64,000 nucleotides of DNA from Paenibacillus sp. JNUCC32 (GCF_014863545.1 NZ_CP062260.1:5039501-5103500), one strand, 5' to 3'. Counted from the first letter of the stretch, positions 41,815-51,934 are shown. Program-made: numbers and translations. Notes: generated from the sequence alone by a model not told the origin.

Positions 41815-42840
41815 CTAGTCGGCCTTGGCACCAACCGTCTCATGATCGTATTTAAATATCGTTCCGAGCGTCGTTGACCCGGGGCCGTACCGCTCATAAG
41901 CCTTGCCCGCCTCATCTACGGGAACCACATGGGAGATCAGCGGTTTGATCGAGATTCTCCCTTCGGCCAGCAAACGAATATATTCCGCAATGTTGCGGCC
42001 TTCCGTCCAGCGCACAAAGCCGATCGGATAATCCGTATTGTTGAGTTCATAGCTTGCGTCGTACCGGCCCGGACCGCCGGCCCGCGATATGAGCACCTGC
42101 GCTTCCTTGCCAAACATCAGCCCTCTGGAGTAGGTTGTAGACAAATCGCCGACGATGACGATTTTCCCCTTATCCCGAATCCATCCCATTGACGCGTTGA
42201 TAAGCTCTTCACCGGGACCGCTTGCGCACAGGATGACGCTGTCGGCTCCATGTCCGCCCGTCATCCGCCCAACCTGCTCCTCAAGCTGCTCCTTGTTATC
42301 ATAAGCATAGGCAATATGCTGCCTCATCCCCTGCACCCGCTCCGGGTTCAGGTCAAATCCCGCAACGGGGCAAGCCGCCGCATGCGCGATCTGGGCAATG
42401 ATCTGCCCCAGGATGCCCAGCCCGACCACCACGGCCGATTCGCCGAAGCGCAGATCCGCAACCCGCAGGGCATGGATCGCAATCGCTCCCAGCCCCGCAA
42501 AAGCGGCTTCCTGCGGATCCACCCCGTCCGGGACGATGGCCGTCAGGTTCGAAGGCACGGTAAGCCACTGGGCATGGCGCACGTAAGGTGCTCCATAGCA
42601 GGCCACCCGTTGACCCACGGCAAGCCCCTTCACGCCTTCACCCAAGTCTTCGACGATACCCACCGCGCTGTAACCCATAATGACTTTTTGATCCGAAGCC
42701 TTTCGTATAAAGATCATTTCCGTACCCGGACTGACCGCCGAGTATTCGGTGCGAATCCGCACATGACCCGCCGGCAATTCCGCCGGCCTCTCGATATGAT
42801 CAACGATCACGTTTCCATGAATCGTGGCAACAGCCTTCAT
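41815..42840 (-). CDS. Zinc-type (MDR) alcohol/polyol dehydrogenase-like protein
   Basis: 341-residue medium-chain dehydrogenase. NAD(P) fold marks are VVGLGILGQIIAQIA and a DLNPERVQG second strand. It lacks the usual Cys/His zinc ligands (the GHE motif is replaced by SPGTEM), so it belongs to the zinc-free branch that includes oxidoreductases of carbohydrate operons. Start ATG follows GGAGGG. It sits 28 bases before the FAD-oxidoreductase; the two probably convert the imported sugar. Confidence 0.87.
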   Translation of the reverse strand: MKAVATIHGNVIVDHIERPAELPAGHVRIRTEYSAVSPGTEMIFIRKASDQKVIMGYSAVGIVEDLGEGVKGLAVGQRVACYGAPYVRHAQWLTVPSNLTAIVPDGVDPQEAAFAGLGAIAIHALRVADLRFGESAVVVGLGILGQIIAQIAHAAACPVAGFDLNPERVQGMRQHIAYAYDNKEQLEEQVGRMTGGHGADSVILCASGPGEELINASMGWIRDKGKIVIVGDLSTTYSRGLMFGKEAQVLISRAGGPGRYDASYELNNTDYPIGFVRWTEGRNIAEYIRLLAEGRISIKPLISHVVPVDEAGKAYERYGPGSTTLGTIFKYDHETVGAKAD

Positions 42841-42860
42841 TTGGACCCTCCTGCTCCACC

Positions 42861-45101
42861 TTATTTTCCTGATGCTTTCCGATATTCGCTCGGCGAGACG
42901 CCGCTGTATTTCTTAAAGGTCGTCGTAAATGTGGAAGAGTTCGAATACCCTGTTTTCTCTCCGATTTCCGCAATGCTGAGGTCCGTGTTCCGCAGATATT
43001 CACGCGCATGCGATAATCGGACTTTGTTCAAGTACTCCACGTAGTTCACGCCGAATGTTTTCTTGAAATAATTGGAGAAGTATTTCGAGCTGGTATCCAG
43101 CACTTCGGCCATATGATCCAAATAGAGGTTCTCCATGTAATGCAGTTCGATGTATTGGGAGATGAATGCGGGATTCAGCTTGCTTCGCGGATCGTGGTTC
43201 CGCGTATTGGCCACCACGCGCATCACTTCCATCAGCGCCTTCTGAATCTCTTCATAGGTGAAGGCTTGATCGACCTTGCGGATGAAATCACTCTCCAGCC
43301 GGAACAGCTCGTTGCGGTCAACGGACGGCGAATCCGCCTGCTTCATGACGAGGAAGAACATGCTCTTCGCAATATGCACCATCTGATGGTGATGGATGCG
43401 AAGATCCGCATTCTGCTGGAAAATATCGCTTACGATCTGCAGTCCCTCATCCACCTTGCCGCTTAGCATGCAGTTGCTCAGCTTCTCGATCTTCTGAAGC
43501 GGATAATAAATATCCGGGACGTACCGAATCTGCTCCGCATCGACCAAGTCCGTGTCCGCATTCACATTTCGGTACAACCGCCCATCATTAATATTCCGGT
43601 ATGCTTCGGAGCAATTGCTGATTTTGGATTCGTACGTTCGGCTGACGCAGCCCCACACCGTGAACGTATCATGATAATCCTCGTTGCACCGCCTAACATA
43701 CTCCTCGAATTTCCTGACCAGCTGCTTGCGCTCGGACGGCTGATCCAGACCGATTAACGCTAGGAATTTCAGTTCTTCGACATGATAAACCACCACATGT
43801 CCATAGCGCTCCTCCAGGCCGCCCCGGATCTGAGACGTCAGCTCTTCCAGGACAAAATCCGACTTGGCCGCCCCCTTGCCGGCAGGCTGCAAATACACGG
43901 CCGCCATCATGAAATGCCGGCACTGGAAGAAATGCGTGTAGTGCTTCTGCATCTGCATTTCCTGCTCGCGCGAATGGTGATGGCCGTCCAGCGTTTGCAG
44001 GAACACGCTTCGGCGGATATCCTCATCCACCAGATCCATCTGCTTCTTGAGGGATTCGTTCTCCCGCTGCACCTTGACGATGCCGCTCTGGATTTTCACG
44101 AAATCATTCCCTCGAAGAGAACTGCCCCCGAGCAGCTGCACGATGTTCTTCACCGGCCGGTACAGATAAATGCTGAGCAGCACCGACAGCATGACGTTTA
44201 ACGCAATCGCGCCGTACATAATCCACGTATTGGCATCGGTGACGGAATCGATATTTTGAAACTTGTACGGCATTTTATTGATATATATAAAACCGTTATA
44301 GTCCGATTTGTAGAAATTGTACTCAAAATCGTCGTGCGTGAGGGAGGCTTCCTGCGACGGGTTAAAGTACACGTCGTTCAGAATGCCCACCAAATCCAGA
44401 TCCTTCTCGGTGCTCAAGATGACGTTCCGGTTCGCATCCAGCACGATAAGCGAGGCCCCGGGAATCATGGAATTCAAATCGACCCCCTTAAGCAGCCGGT
44501 TTACGTTAATCAGGATCATCAGGTTTTTGTTCGACATTCTGACCTTGTTGCCGTCTACGGCAATCATCAGGTTCCGGCCGTACCCGCTGCTCTGATCCGC
44601 ATAAACCTCCGCTGGAAAAACCGTAAGCTCGTGCTCCGATCGGGTAAACGTCTTCCAGAACATCGAGTTGAACTTCTGGGATTTATACCGCCTGTCAAAC
44701 AATGCGTCCAGATTGCTGGTTCCGCGTGTCGTAATGGCCAAATCGTGATTGTCGAACGAAATGACCACATCTTCCACGATATCCACGTTGGATACGATGC
44801 TGGTGACGCTGTCCTGCAGAGAGATGACTTTCTCCATGTCAAGTTTGCCGTTATCCAGCTGCATCCGGTCCGAAGGAAGCGCATGAATGTTAAAAATCAA
44901 ATTGTTAATGGAGGAGAAACTGGTATCAAACGACTGAATAATGTTTCTGATCACCATCCGGTTGTTCTCGCTCACCTTGTCGTAAATTCCGGTAATGGAA
45001 TTCTTGTACACGATGTAATTGAATATGAACATGATGCCGATGACCAGTTGCAGAGCGAAGAAAATCTGGAGCAAGCCTCTGTTGGCGATCAATCGATTCA
45101 T
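42861..45101 (-). CDS. Membrane-bound AraC-type regulator (YesS-like)
   Basis: 746-residue regulator that spans the membrane. A first helix (about 9-31), an outer sensor domain of about 260 residues (dCache-like, with DTSFSSINNLIFNIH), a second helix (about 290-310), a cytoplasmic linker, and a C-terminal AraC DNA-binding domain (about 640-740) with NLYLDHMAEVLDTSSKYFSN and LSIAEIGEKTGYSNSSTFTT. It resembles YesS of B. subtilis, which senses rhamnogalacturonan fragments. It lies inside the importer operon, so the sensor is induced with its targets. Confidence 0.92.
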   Translation of the reverse strand: MNRLIANRGLLQIFFALQLVIGIMFIFNYIVYKNSITGIYDKVSENNRMVIRNIIQSFDTSFSSINNLIFNIHALPSDRMQLDNGKLDMEKVISLQDSVTSIVSNVDIVEDVVISFDNHDLAITTRGTSNLDALFDRRYKSQKFNSMFWKTFTRSEHELTVFPAEVYADQSSGYGRNLMIAVDGNKVRMSNKNLMILINVNRLLKGVDLNSMIPGASLIVLDANRNVILSTEKDLDLVGILNDVYFNPSQEASLTHDDFEYNFYKSDYNGFIYINKMPYKFQNIDSVTDANTWIMYGAIALNVMLSVLLSIYLYRPVKNIVQLLGGSSLRGNDFVKIQSGIVKVQRENESLKKQMDLVDEDIRRSVFLQTLDGHHHSREQEMQMQKHYTHFFQCRHFMMAAVYLQPAGKGAAKSDFVLEELTSQIRGGLEERYGHVVVYHVEELKFLALIGLDQPSERKQLVRKFEEYVRRCNEDYHDTFTVWGCVSRTYESKISNCSEAYRNINDGRLYRNVNADTDLVDAEQIRYVPDIYYPLQKIEKLSNCMLSGKVDEGLQIVSDIFQQNADLRIHHHQMVHIAKSMFFLVMKQADSPSVDRNELFRLESDFIRKVDQAFTYEEIQKALMEVMRVVANTRNHDPRSKLNPAFISQYIELHYMENLYLDHMAEVLDTSSKYFSNYFKKTFGVNYVEYLNKVRLSHAREYLRNTDLSIAEIGEKTGYSNSSTFTTTFKKYSGVSPSEYRKASGK

Positions 45102-45166
45102 ACGGATTCACCTCTCTTGGATGTCATCCCTTCATATTCAACATGATAGCCCCCGGCACCTTCCCA

Positions 45167-46048
45167 TCACCCCTTTTCGGAACCGAGCATGACCCCTTTG
45201 GCAAAATACTTCTGGGCAAACGGATAGATCAGCAGCACCGGAATCATCGACAACACGATCGTTGCGTTCTTCATGGCCTGCGGAGCAAGCGCCGACGCAT
45301 CCACCAGGCTCGGATTGCTTCCGTTCTCGCTGAAAATCAGCATATCCCGAAGCACGACCTGAAGCGGGTACATATTCGCGTCGTTCAGGTAAATCAGCGG
45401 GATAAAGAAGCTGTTCCAATGGCCCATGAAATAAAACAATCCGATCGAGGCCAGTGCCGGTTTGGACAGCGGAAGCACAATCTGGAACAGGATGCGGTAC
45501 TCGGAAGCGCCGTCGACGACGGCTGCCTCGCGCAGGGATTCCGACATGTTCTCGTAGAAGCTTTTGAGGATCAACAGCTCAAAGGTCCAGATCGCATTCG
45601 GAAGCACGAGTGCCCATACGCTGTCCAGCAGGCCAAGCTCGGATACGATCAGGTAGTTCGGAATGATCCCCGGGTTCAGGAACATGGTCATGATGATTGC
45701 CAACAGGAAAAACTTGCGTCCGAAGAAATTTTTGCGAGCGAGCGGATAAGCCGCTACCGCCGTAAGCAGCAGGTTAATGGCCGTACCGAGCGCTGTATAA
45801 AAAATCGTGTTCAGATAGGCGCGCGGCACCCGGTCGTCGTTCAGCACCTGGGCATAAGCGTCGAGATTAAAACCCTTGGGAAACAAGGTGATATTCCCTT
45901 GCACCACTTCGGAAGTCGCGCTGAGGGAAACGGCGGTGATATAGACGACGGGGTACACGGTAATAATGGCAAGGCATGTCAGAATCAGCGTGTTGATAAT
46001 GCCGAATAACGAGATGTTTCGAAGGCTGAATCGTTTGTTGTTTACCAT
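45167..46048 (-). CDS. Sugar ABC permease of the third importer (LplC/YtcP type)
   Basis: 293 residues, six membrane segments. The EAA loop is MSESLREAAVVDGASEYRIL with FQIVLPLSKPALASI; the C-terminus FAKGVMLGSEKG is typical. Start ATG follows GGAGGT and overlaps the previous permease by 7 bases. It is about the same length as the second importer's LplC and likely diverged from it. Confidence 0.94.
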   Translation of the reverse strand: MVNNKRFSLRNISLFGIINTLILTCLAIITVYPVVYITAVSLSATSEVVQGNITLFPKGFNLDAYAQVLNDDRVPRAYLNTIFYTALGTAINLLLTAVAAYPLARKNFFGRKFFLLAIIMTMFLNPGIIPNYLIVSELGLLDSVWALVLPNAIWTFELLILKSFYENMSESLREAAVVDGASEYRILFQIVLPLSKPALASIGLFYFMGHWNSFFIPLIYLNDANMYPLQVVLRDMLIFSENGSNPSLVDASALAPQAMKNATIVLSMIPVLLIYPFAQKYFAKGVMLGSEKG

Positions 46049-47007
46049 AGTCCGCTACCTCCCAGTCGCTTGCTGAAGTAGTTGGAGGACAACAGCAATA
46101 TCATGGCGACAACGGCTTCGAACAAGCCTACGGCCGCGCCATAGCTATAATTGCTCTCCAGAAGGCCTTTCCGGTAGACATAAGTCGAGAATACGTCCGC
46201 CACCTCGTAAGTCATCGGATTGTAAAGCAGCAATACCTTTTCGTATCCGATCCGAAGCATCGATCCGGTCTTCAAGACAAACATGATAATAATCGTTGGA
46301 AGAATGGCGGGAATCGTGATTTTAAAAATCATGTGGCGCCTTTTGGCACCGTCCACCTTAGCTGCTTCGTAAAGCGACGGGCTGATCCCTGCAATCGCAG
46401 CCATATAGATGATGGCTTCATAACCGACGGTTGCCCAGATATCCGATGAAACATAGATGGTTCTAAACCAGCTCGGCTCAATGAGAAAATACGTCTTCTC
46501 GAAACCTAACGCCGCGATCAGCTGGTTAATGATCCCCTGATTGGGCGACAGGAAGTCGATAATCATGCTGCTTATAATGACCACGGACAGGAACGAAGGC
46601 AGATAGCTGAGCGTTTGAACCGACTTTTTGAACCATTTCACTCTGACCTCGTTAAGGAGAATCGCCAGAATGATGGGAAAAGGAAAGCCGAAAATCAGAT
46701 TGTATACGCCAAGAAGGAGCGTATTCTTGAACAGCAGCCAGAAATCCGGACTGCCGAAAAATTTCTCGAAATGCTTGAGCCCTACCCATTCGCTCTCCAT
46801 GATGCCGGTAAATACGCTGTAGTCCTTGAAGGCAATGATCAAGCCGTACAGGGGCCCGTATCGGAAAATAACGTAAAACAACAGGCACGGGATAAACAGA
46901 ATCAACAGCTGTCTGTCCCGCTTCATATGCTGAAAGGCCGAAACCATTCTTCTCCCAAACCCGCCGCGGGGTTTGGCGAGATTTGTCTCTGTCCCTGCAC
47001 TTGACAT
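46042..47007 (-). CDS. Sugar ABC permease of the third importer (LplB/YteP type)
   Basis: 321 residues. N-terminal FRYGPLYGLIIAFKDYSVF, the SYLPSFLSVVIISSM block and EAA loop SPSLYEAAKVDGAKRRHMIF. Start ATG follows AAGGAGGG, 79 bases after the binding-protein stop. No linked ATPase. Confidence 0.94.
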   Translation of the reverse strand: MSSAGTETNLAKPRGGFGRRMVSAFQHMKRDRQLLILFIPCLLFYVIFRYGPLYGLIIAFKDYSVFTGIMESEWVGLKHFEKFFGSPDFWLLFKNTLLLGVYNLIFGFPFPIILAILLNEVRVKWFKKSVQTLSYLPSFLSVVIISSMIIDFLSPNQGIINQLIAALGFEKTYFLIEPSWFRTIYVSSDIWATVGYEAIIYMAAIAGISPSLYEAAKVDGAKRRHMIFKITIPAILPTIIIMFVLKTGSMLRIGYEKVLLLYNPMTYEVADVFSTYVYRKGLLESNYSYGAAVGLFEAVVAMILLLSSNYFSKRLGGSGLW

Positions 47008-47086
47008 GGTGTTCCCTCCTTAAGATGATGAGCAGCACCCGAGCGTCGTACCCGGATGCCGCCATCACTCTTATTTCTTCTGCGAA

Positions 47087-48694
47087 TTATTTCGTGGCTT
47101 CATCCAATCTCTTCTGGGCTGCGTTGAAAATATCGACGATCTGCTTGGCTCCCTGCTTCTCAGCCTGCGCCTGCCATTGCTGCCACTGCGCATCGCCGTA
47201 GTTTTTGTTGAGAATGTATTTCGCGTTAAATTCATCCGCCAATTTCTTCAGGGAGGTTTGGATTTCCGCAATCTTTGCGGTTTCGTCATCCGTAAAGTTC
47301 ACGACCGGATCCAGCGGCTCGAATTTATTGCCGTTCAGGAGCTTATCCTGAGCCTCCTGCTCCTTCTCCGTATAGTTGAAGTACACGCTGCGCTTGTCGG
47401 AATTGACATACAATCCTTGCAGCCACAGGCCATAGCGGTCCTCCAGCACGCTGATATCCACCAGCGGCACGTCGGTCAGCTCCGGATAGACGGCTTTATC
47501 GCCTTCCATCTTGAACGTCTCGCCTTCCACGCCCATCGTCACCAGCGTGGCGCCGGACGGGCTCGTCAGGTAATCGAGCAGCTTCAGGGAAGCTTCCTTG
47601 TTGTCGTTGTTGGCTACCGCGATGCTGAAGCCGTTCGTGATGCTCTCGATCGTCTTGCCGTTGCCGGTCGGTCCGACCGGATTGCCGTATCGCAGGTCAT
47701 AGTTCGGATTTTGGTCCTTGACCTGGTTGTAGAACAGGTCCAAACGTCCGATCCAGTCATAGGTGACAAAGGATTTATTGCCTGACGTCATTTTCGCCGT
47801 CCAGGAATCGTCGGTGTCCGTCATGAATTCCGGATCGAGGAGTCCCTCGTTGTACAGCTTCTTCATGAAATCGAGCATTTCTTTGTGCTCAGGCTGTATG
47901 GTAGCGTACTTCCATACCTTGGCCGTCTCGTCGTAATACGTCGGATAGTTGGCTCCGCCGATTCCCCAGCCGAAGGCCCAATCGCGGAAAATGTTCTCTT
48001 TCGTTTTCGAGGCGTAAGGATAGGAATCCGGATAGGCTTCCTTCAACTTTTTGAGGGCCTGATAGAATTCGTCGGTATTCGTCCATTCCTTGATGCCCAG
48101 CTCATCGAAGATGTCTTTGCGGTACAGGAAGCCGTGGTTCACGTCACGGTTGATGTTTGCAACCGGCCAGGTATAGATGTTGCCGGATTCGTCTCCGTAG
48201 GACGGAATGACCCAAGGATTCTCGTCCACATACATTCTTTTGAAGTTCGGCAGCATGTCGACATATTCGTTAATGGCAACGACCGCTTTCTGCTTGCCGA
48301 TCTTCTTCAGCTCCGGAGGCGTCAATCCGTGGATGATGTCCGGGAGCTTGCCGGATGCAACGGTTACTTTCAGCTTGTCTTGAAACGTAGCCGAAGAATA
48401 GGGTTGGAAATTCACTTTGATGCCGGTACGCTTCTCGATCTCCTTGGCAAGCAAGGAATCGTTCAGGTTGGTCTTCTCGCTGACGACCATCCAATTGATC
48501 GTTGTCGGTTTATCGACCAGCGGAAGCGCGAGACCGCCAGTATCCCCATATTGATCCGGATCTGCCGGTGCCGTTGGAGGTGCTGTTTCTCCGTCCGTTC
48601 CGGGAGCTGCCTCTTTATTTCCTCCGCTGCATGCGGCCAAGATTGAAATGATTAATGTGAACACGAGTGCCATGCGAAACCATTTTTTTGTCAT
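47087..48694 (-). CDS. Substrate-binding lipoprotein of the third importer (LplA type)
   Basis: 535-residue binding protein, first gene of the operon. Lipobox LAAC (Cys22), then a Pro/Thr linker. Family marks: INWMVVSEKTNLNDSLLAKE, a PDIIHGLTPPELKK lobe and ETFKMEGDKAVYPELTDVPL. Length and order match importers for rhamnogalacturonan or xylan oligosaccharides in Bacilli. Start ATG follows GAGGAGGAAC. Confidence 0.94.
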   Translation of the reverse strand: MTKKWFRMALVFTLIISILAACSGGNKEAAPGTDGETAPPTAPADPDQYGDTGGLALPLVDKPTTINWMVVSEKTNLNDSLLAKEIEKRTGIKVNFQPYSSATFQDKLKVTVASGKLPDIIHGLTPPELKKIGKQKAVVAINEYVDMLPNFKRMYVDENPWVIPSYGDESGNIYTWPVANINRDVNHGFLYRKDIFDELGIKEWTNTDEFYQALKKLKEAYPDSYPYASKTKENIFRDWAFGWGIGGANYPTYYDETAKVWKYATIQPEHKEMLDFMKKLYNEGLLDPEFMTDTDDSWTAKMTSGNKSFVTYDWIGRLDLFYNQVKDQNPNYDLRYGNPVGPTGNGKTIESITNGFSIAVANNDNKEASLKLLDYLTSPSGATLVTMGVEGETFKMEGDKAVYPELTDVPLVDISVLEDRYGLWLQGLYVNSDKRSVYFNYTEKEQEAQDKLLNGNKFEPLDPVVNFTDDETAKIAEIQTSLKKLADEFNAKYILNKNYGDAQWQQWQAQAEKQGAKQIVDIFNAAQKRLDEATK

Positions 48695-48940
48695 TTGCGT
48701 TCCTCCTCTAAATCCATCATTTGAATGCGGCTGACTGAATCTGTGCGATCGCTACTCTACCCCCGTCATTTCTTCTCATCTGTGTGTCTGCTTACTCATC
48801 CGGTCTACGTTTGTAAATCAAGATGCTTCCTATCATGCCTCCTTGTTGACGAAGATCCCGGCCTGTCGCAGGAATATTCTAAAATGATCGGGCATCCGCT
48901 GCCGAGGGTCCGGCACGGAATTTTCTACCCATCCACATCA

Positions 48941-48954
48941 TAAAAACGCTTCCA
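48941..48954. promoter_or_regulatory. Weak cre-like site of the third importer operon
   Basis: Minus strand TGGAAGCGTTTTTA, 12 of 14 consensus positions with an intact central CG. The 48695-49081 stretch (about 390 bases) is otherwise a long leader/promoter region in which I see no gene and no clear promoter hexamers. Confidence 0.3.
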
Positions 48955-49081
48955 TGATTCGTAAAGAAGCGTATTTCTGCGAGATGGCGTTTTTTCTTCT
49001 TCAAGCGGGCGAAATGCCGAAAACCCGCATAACATCAGGCTTTTTGAGCATGTGGAAAATGCTAAAGCGGTAGAAATAGAT

Positions 49082-49115
49082 AAAAAAATAGAGGGATTTC
49101 ATCACGAAATCCCTC
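49082..49115 (-). terminator. Terminator of the serine dehydratase operon
   Basis: Perfect 10-bp stem (GAGGGATTTC with GAAATCCCTC), 5-base loop, TATTTTTTTATC on the minus strand, 85 bases after the sdaAA stop. Confidence 0.88.
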
Positions 49116-49199
49116 ACGGAAGATGTTAAATTTCTTCTCTTCCCCATCGTATATTCATGAAGCAGAACATCATCGGCGTCCATCAAAACGGGTGTGAAT

Positions 49200-50132
49200 T
49201 CAATCACTCGTTTCTTCTTTTTTCGCTTTGGCACCCTGCTCCCGCAATTTTTTGCCTTCCTTGCCGTATAGATCCTTCAGGATTTTCTTGCCGGTCGGCG
49301 TCTGCGCAAGTCCGCCCTTCGCCGTTTCCCTGTGCTTGGACGGCATGGCCGTGCCAACCTCCAGCATCACGTCGATCACTTCGTCGGATGGAATGACGCT
49401 GCGCACGCCGGCAAGCGCCATATCCGATGCCGCCAGCGCCGTCACGGCGCCGAAGCCGTTGCGCACGATGCAAGGAATCTCGACAAGCCCGCCCACCGGG
49501 TCGCAGATAAGTCCCAAGGAATTCTTTAGCGCAAGCCCGACGGCGTGAACAGCCTGCTCCGGCGTCCCTCCCCGCAGCTCCGTCAAAGCGCCTGCCGCCA
49601 TACCGATAGCTGAGCCGACTTCAGCTTGGCAGCCGCCCTCCGCACCGGAAATAAACGAGTTATTGGCAATGACGTAGCCGATTGCGCCAGCGCTGAACAG
49701 CCCCATCACCAAATGCTCGTCTTCCCAGCCGAAGCGTTCCTGCGTGCTGACGAACACCCCGGGAATAATGCCGCATGAGCCCGCCGTCGGCGTCGCCACG
49801 ATGCGCCCCATGGAGGCATTCACCTCGGACACGGACAGGGCGTAGGCCAGCGCCGTGCAAGCGTCGGTACCAAGCGCGGGTACCCCGCTGCTCATATATT
49901 GATGAACGCGCACGGCATCGCCGCCGGTCAGGCCGCTTTTGGAAGGGACGGGTTCATGGATTCCCCGGTGCACCGCTTCCTTCATGATGCCGTAGTAATC
50001 GGCCATTTGCTTGAACGTCTCGTCCCGGCTTTTCCCCGTTTCCTTGATCTGTTCATTTAGCATCAGCTGGCCGATCGTCACCTGATCCTCCCGGCAGCAT
50101 GCAATGATCTGCTCCAGCGTAGAAAACTTCAT
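49200..50132 (-). CDS. sdaAA: L-serine dehydratase, alpha subunit
   Basis: 310-residue catalytic subunit. Deaminates L-serine to pyruvate and ammonia with a [4Fe-4S] cluster. The cysteines are in GSCGIIPGVF, GGCQAEVGSA and LICDPVGG. Start ATG follows GAGGAGG and overlaps the beta-subunit stop (ATGA). The C-terminus is rich in Lys/Glu (KEGKKLREQGAKAKKEET). Last gene of the run. Confidence 0.96.
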   Translation of the reverse strand: MKFSTLEQIIACCREDQVTIGQLMLNEQIKETGKSRDETFKQMADYYGIMKEAVHRGIHEPVPSKSGLTGGDAVRVHQYMSSGVPALGTDACTALAYALSVSEVNASMGRIVATPTAGSCGIIPGVFVSTQERFGWEDEHLVMGLFSAGAIGYVIANNSFISGAEGGCQAEVGSAIGMAAGALTELRGGTPEQAVHAVGLALKNSLGLICDPVGGLVEIPCIVRNGFGAVTALAASDMALAGVRSVIPSDEVIDVMLEVGTAMPSKHRETAKGGLAQTPTGKKILKDLYGKEGKKLREQGAKAKKEETSD

Positions 50133-50812
50133 GACTGCGCCTCCTCTACTGTCAAATCCGCGATGACGACCCGATGCACGCTCGGCAGTCCTTCGATATG
50201 CTTCATCAATTCGGCCGGAACCGCTTCGTCCGACTCCACCACCGTCATGGCATCGCCGCCCCTTCCCTTGCGGTCCACGTCCATATAGGCAATGTTGACG
50301 CCGCCGGCCTCCAGGAGCCGGGTGATATGCGCGACCATGCCCGGCGTATCGTCATGAAAGACCAGCAGCACCGGATAATTCATCGTAAACTTGACGTCGA
50401 AACCGTTCACGCGCAGCATTTCCACGCTGCCTCCGCCAATGGAAGCGCCCGCAATGACATCGGTATGATCGCCGTCGGTCAGCCTCAGCTCCACGGTATT
50501 CGGGTGAAAGGCCACATTCTGTGCCGTCTTGAAGGTAAGTTCAATGCCTGCCGCTTCGGCAAGCTCGATCGAATTCCGGATGCGCATATCGTCCGTGGCA
50601 AAATCAAGCAGCCCGCCGACGACAGCCAGATCGGTGCCGTGGCCGCGGTAGGTTTCGGCAAAAGATCCATAGAACACAATTTCCGCCTGATCGGGGAATG
50701 CTCCAAATATGCGCCGCGCGGCTCTTCCGATCCGCACGGCCCCAGCGGTATGGGAGCTGGAAGGCCCCACCATGCTGGGCCCAATAATAGAAAACACATC
50801 TTTAAACCGCAT
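50129..50812 (-). CDS. sdaAB: L-serine dehydratase, beta subunit
   Basis: 227 residues. N-terminal SIIGPSMVGPSSSHTAGAVR block of the serine-dehydratase beta fold, and a C-terminal ACT domain (about 145-220, VLLVFHDDTPGMVAHITRLL) that may sense an amino acid. It starts 39 bases after the DHDPS-like gene, so the four genes probably form one transcript. Confidence 0.95.
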   Translation of the reverse strand: MRFKDVFSIIGPSMVGPSSSHTAGAVRIGRAARRIFGAFPDQAEIVFYGSFAETYRGHGTDLAVVGGLLDFATDDMRIRNSIELAEAAGIELTFKTAQNVAFHPNTVELRLTDGDHTDVIAGASIGGGSVEMLRVNGFDVKFTMNYPVLLVFHDDTPGMVAHITRLLEAGGVNIAYMDVDRKGRGGDAMTVVESDEAVPAELMKHIEGLPSVHRVVIADLTVEEAQS

Positions 50813-50851
50813 GCGCGATTCCCCACTTTCGACTATTCTGCCCTCATTGTA

Positions 50852-51934
50852 TCAGTCTGCCAGCCAACTTTCCAAGTGCTCCCGAATAAAATCGTCATCG
50901 TTTAAATGGGGATAGTCCCGGTAGACCCGATCAATCTCTTCCGATTGTCCGGGAGACAGCGTTTCATGCGGATTCAGGCACCATGTGCCTTGCAGCAGTC
51001 CCTGTCTGCGGAGCACCTCATGAATGCCCGGGATGCAGCCCGCAAACTGATGCGCGGGATCGAAGAAGGCCGCATTGGAGTCGGTAATCTCGACGTTGCG
51101 CGTCAGCCATTCCTTTGCGAACTGCTCCTGCTTGCGCGCCTCTTTGATTTCCTCCAGCAGCTCCACAGCTTTCCTGGTCCAGACCGCCCAGTGACCGAGC
51201 AGACCGCCGACGATAGGCTTGGCGACCGGCGTTCCGTCCACCTGGAATCGATAGGTCGTCAGCAAATCGTTGACGATGTTATCGTCATTCCCCGTATAGA
51301 GCGCAATATCGTCTCTGCGGCTCGAATAACAGACGGCACGAACGACGTCAATCGTCTGATAGCGGTTGAAGGGGGCCATCTTGATCGCTACGATATTCGG
51401 AATTTCTGCGAAGGCACGCCAGAATTCGAAGGAGAAGATGTTGCCGCCAACCGATGGCTGAAGATAGAACCCGATCACCGGCATTCTCTGCGCGATCTCT
51501 TCCGTGCGCTTCAGAATATCCTCTTCGCTCCAGCCGCTTAACCCGCCCATGCTGAGCAGGACGGCATCATAGCCGAGCCTGCGGGCGATCTCCGTTTCCT
51601 CCACGGCTTGCTCCGTGGGGCCGCACACGCCGGCCACCATCAAGAAGGGGCGGTCAAGCTCCGCCCTGCGGACCTCTTCCGCCGCCAACCGCAGCACCGG
51701 TTCATACAAGTCGATGCCTTTATCGCGGATCTCGAATTGGGTAGAGTGAACGCCGACCGCCACACCGCCCGCACCGGATGCGGCGTAATAACGGGTCAAC
51801 GCCCGCTGGCGGCGTTCGTCCAGCTTCCGGTTCTCGTCCAAAGCCAGCGGATGCGCCGGTATGACGAGCCCTTCGTGAAGAGCTTTCAGCTTCTCGGGGG
51901 CCAACCTCTGCATTGCAGGAATCTGTCCGCTCAT
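50852..51934 (-). CDS. DHDPS/N-acetylneuraminate-lyase family aldolase
   Basis: 360 residues, a class I aldolase of the DapA family. The Schiff-base lysine is in NIVAIKMAPFNRYQ; the Gly-rich strand IALYTGNDDNIVND follows. About 60 residues longer than DapA, with an extended C-terminus (DYPHLNDDDFIREHLESWL). The start ATG overlaps the epimerase stop as TAATG. The substrate is unknown; linkage to serine dehydratase hints at a keto-acid or hydroxy-amino-acid pathway ending in pyruvate. Confidence 0.88.
   Translation of the reverse strand: MSGQIPAMQRLAPEKLKALHEGLVIPAHPLALDENRKLDERRQRALTRYYAASGAGGVAVGVHSTQFEIRDKGIDLYEPVLRLAAEEVRRAELDRPFLMVAGVCGPTEQAVEETEIARRLGYDAVLLSMGGLSGWSEEDILKRTEEIAQRMPVIGFYLQPSVGGNIFSFEFWRAFAEIPNIVAIKMAPFNRYQTIDVVRAVCYSSRRDDIALYTGNDDNIVNDLLTTYRFQVDGTPVAKPIVGGLLGHWAVWTRKAVELLEEIKEARKQEQFAKEWLTRNVEITDSNAAFFDPAHQFAGCIPGIHEVLRRQGLLQGTWCLNPHETLSPGQSEEIDRVYRDYPHLNDDDFIREHLESWLAD

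Noticed and set aside
49001..49234. A 77-codon open frame on the minus strand
   Set aside because: No ribosome-binding site, a low-complexity start (KRKKKK), and it runs across the terminator of the serine dehydratase operon and its last codons.
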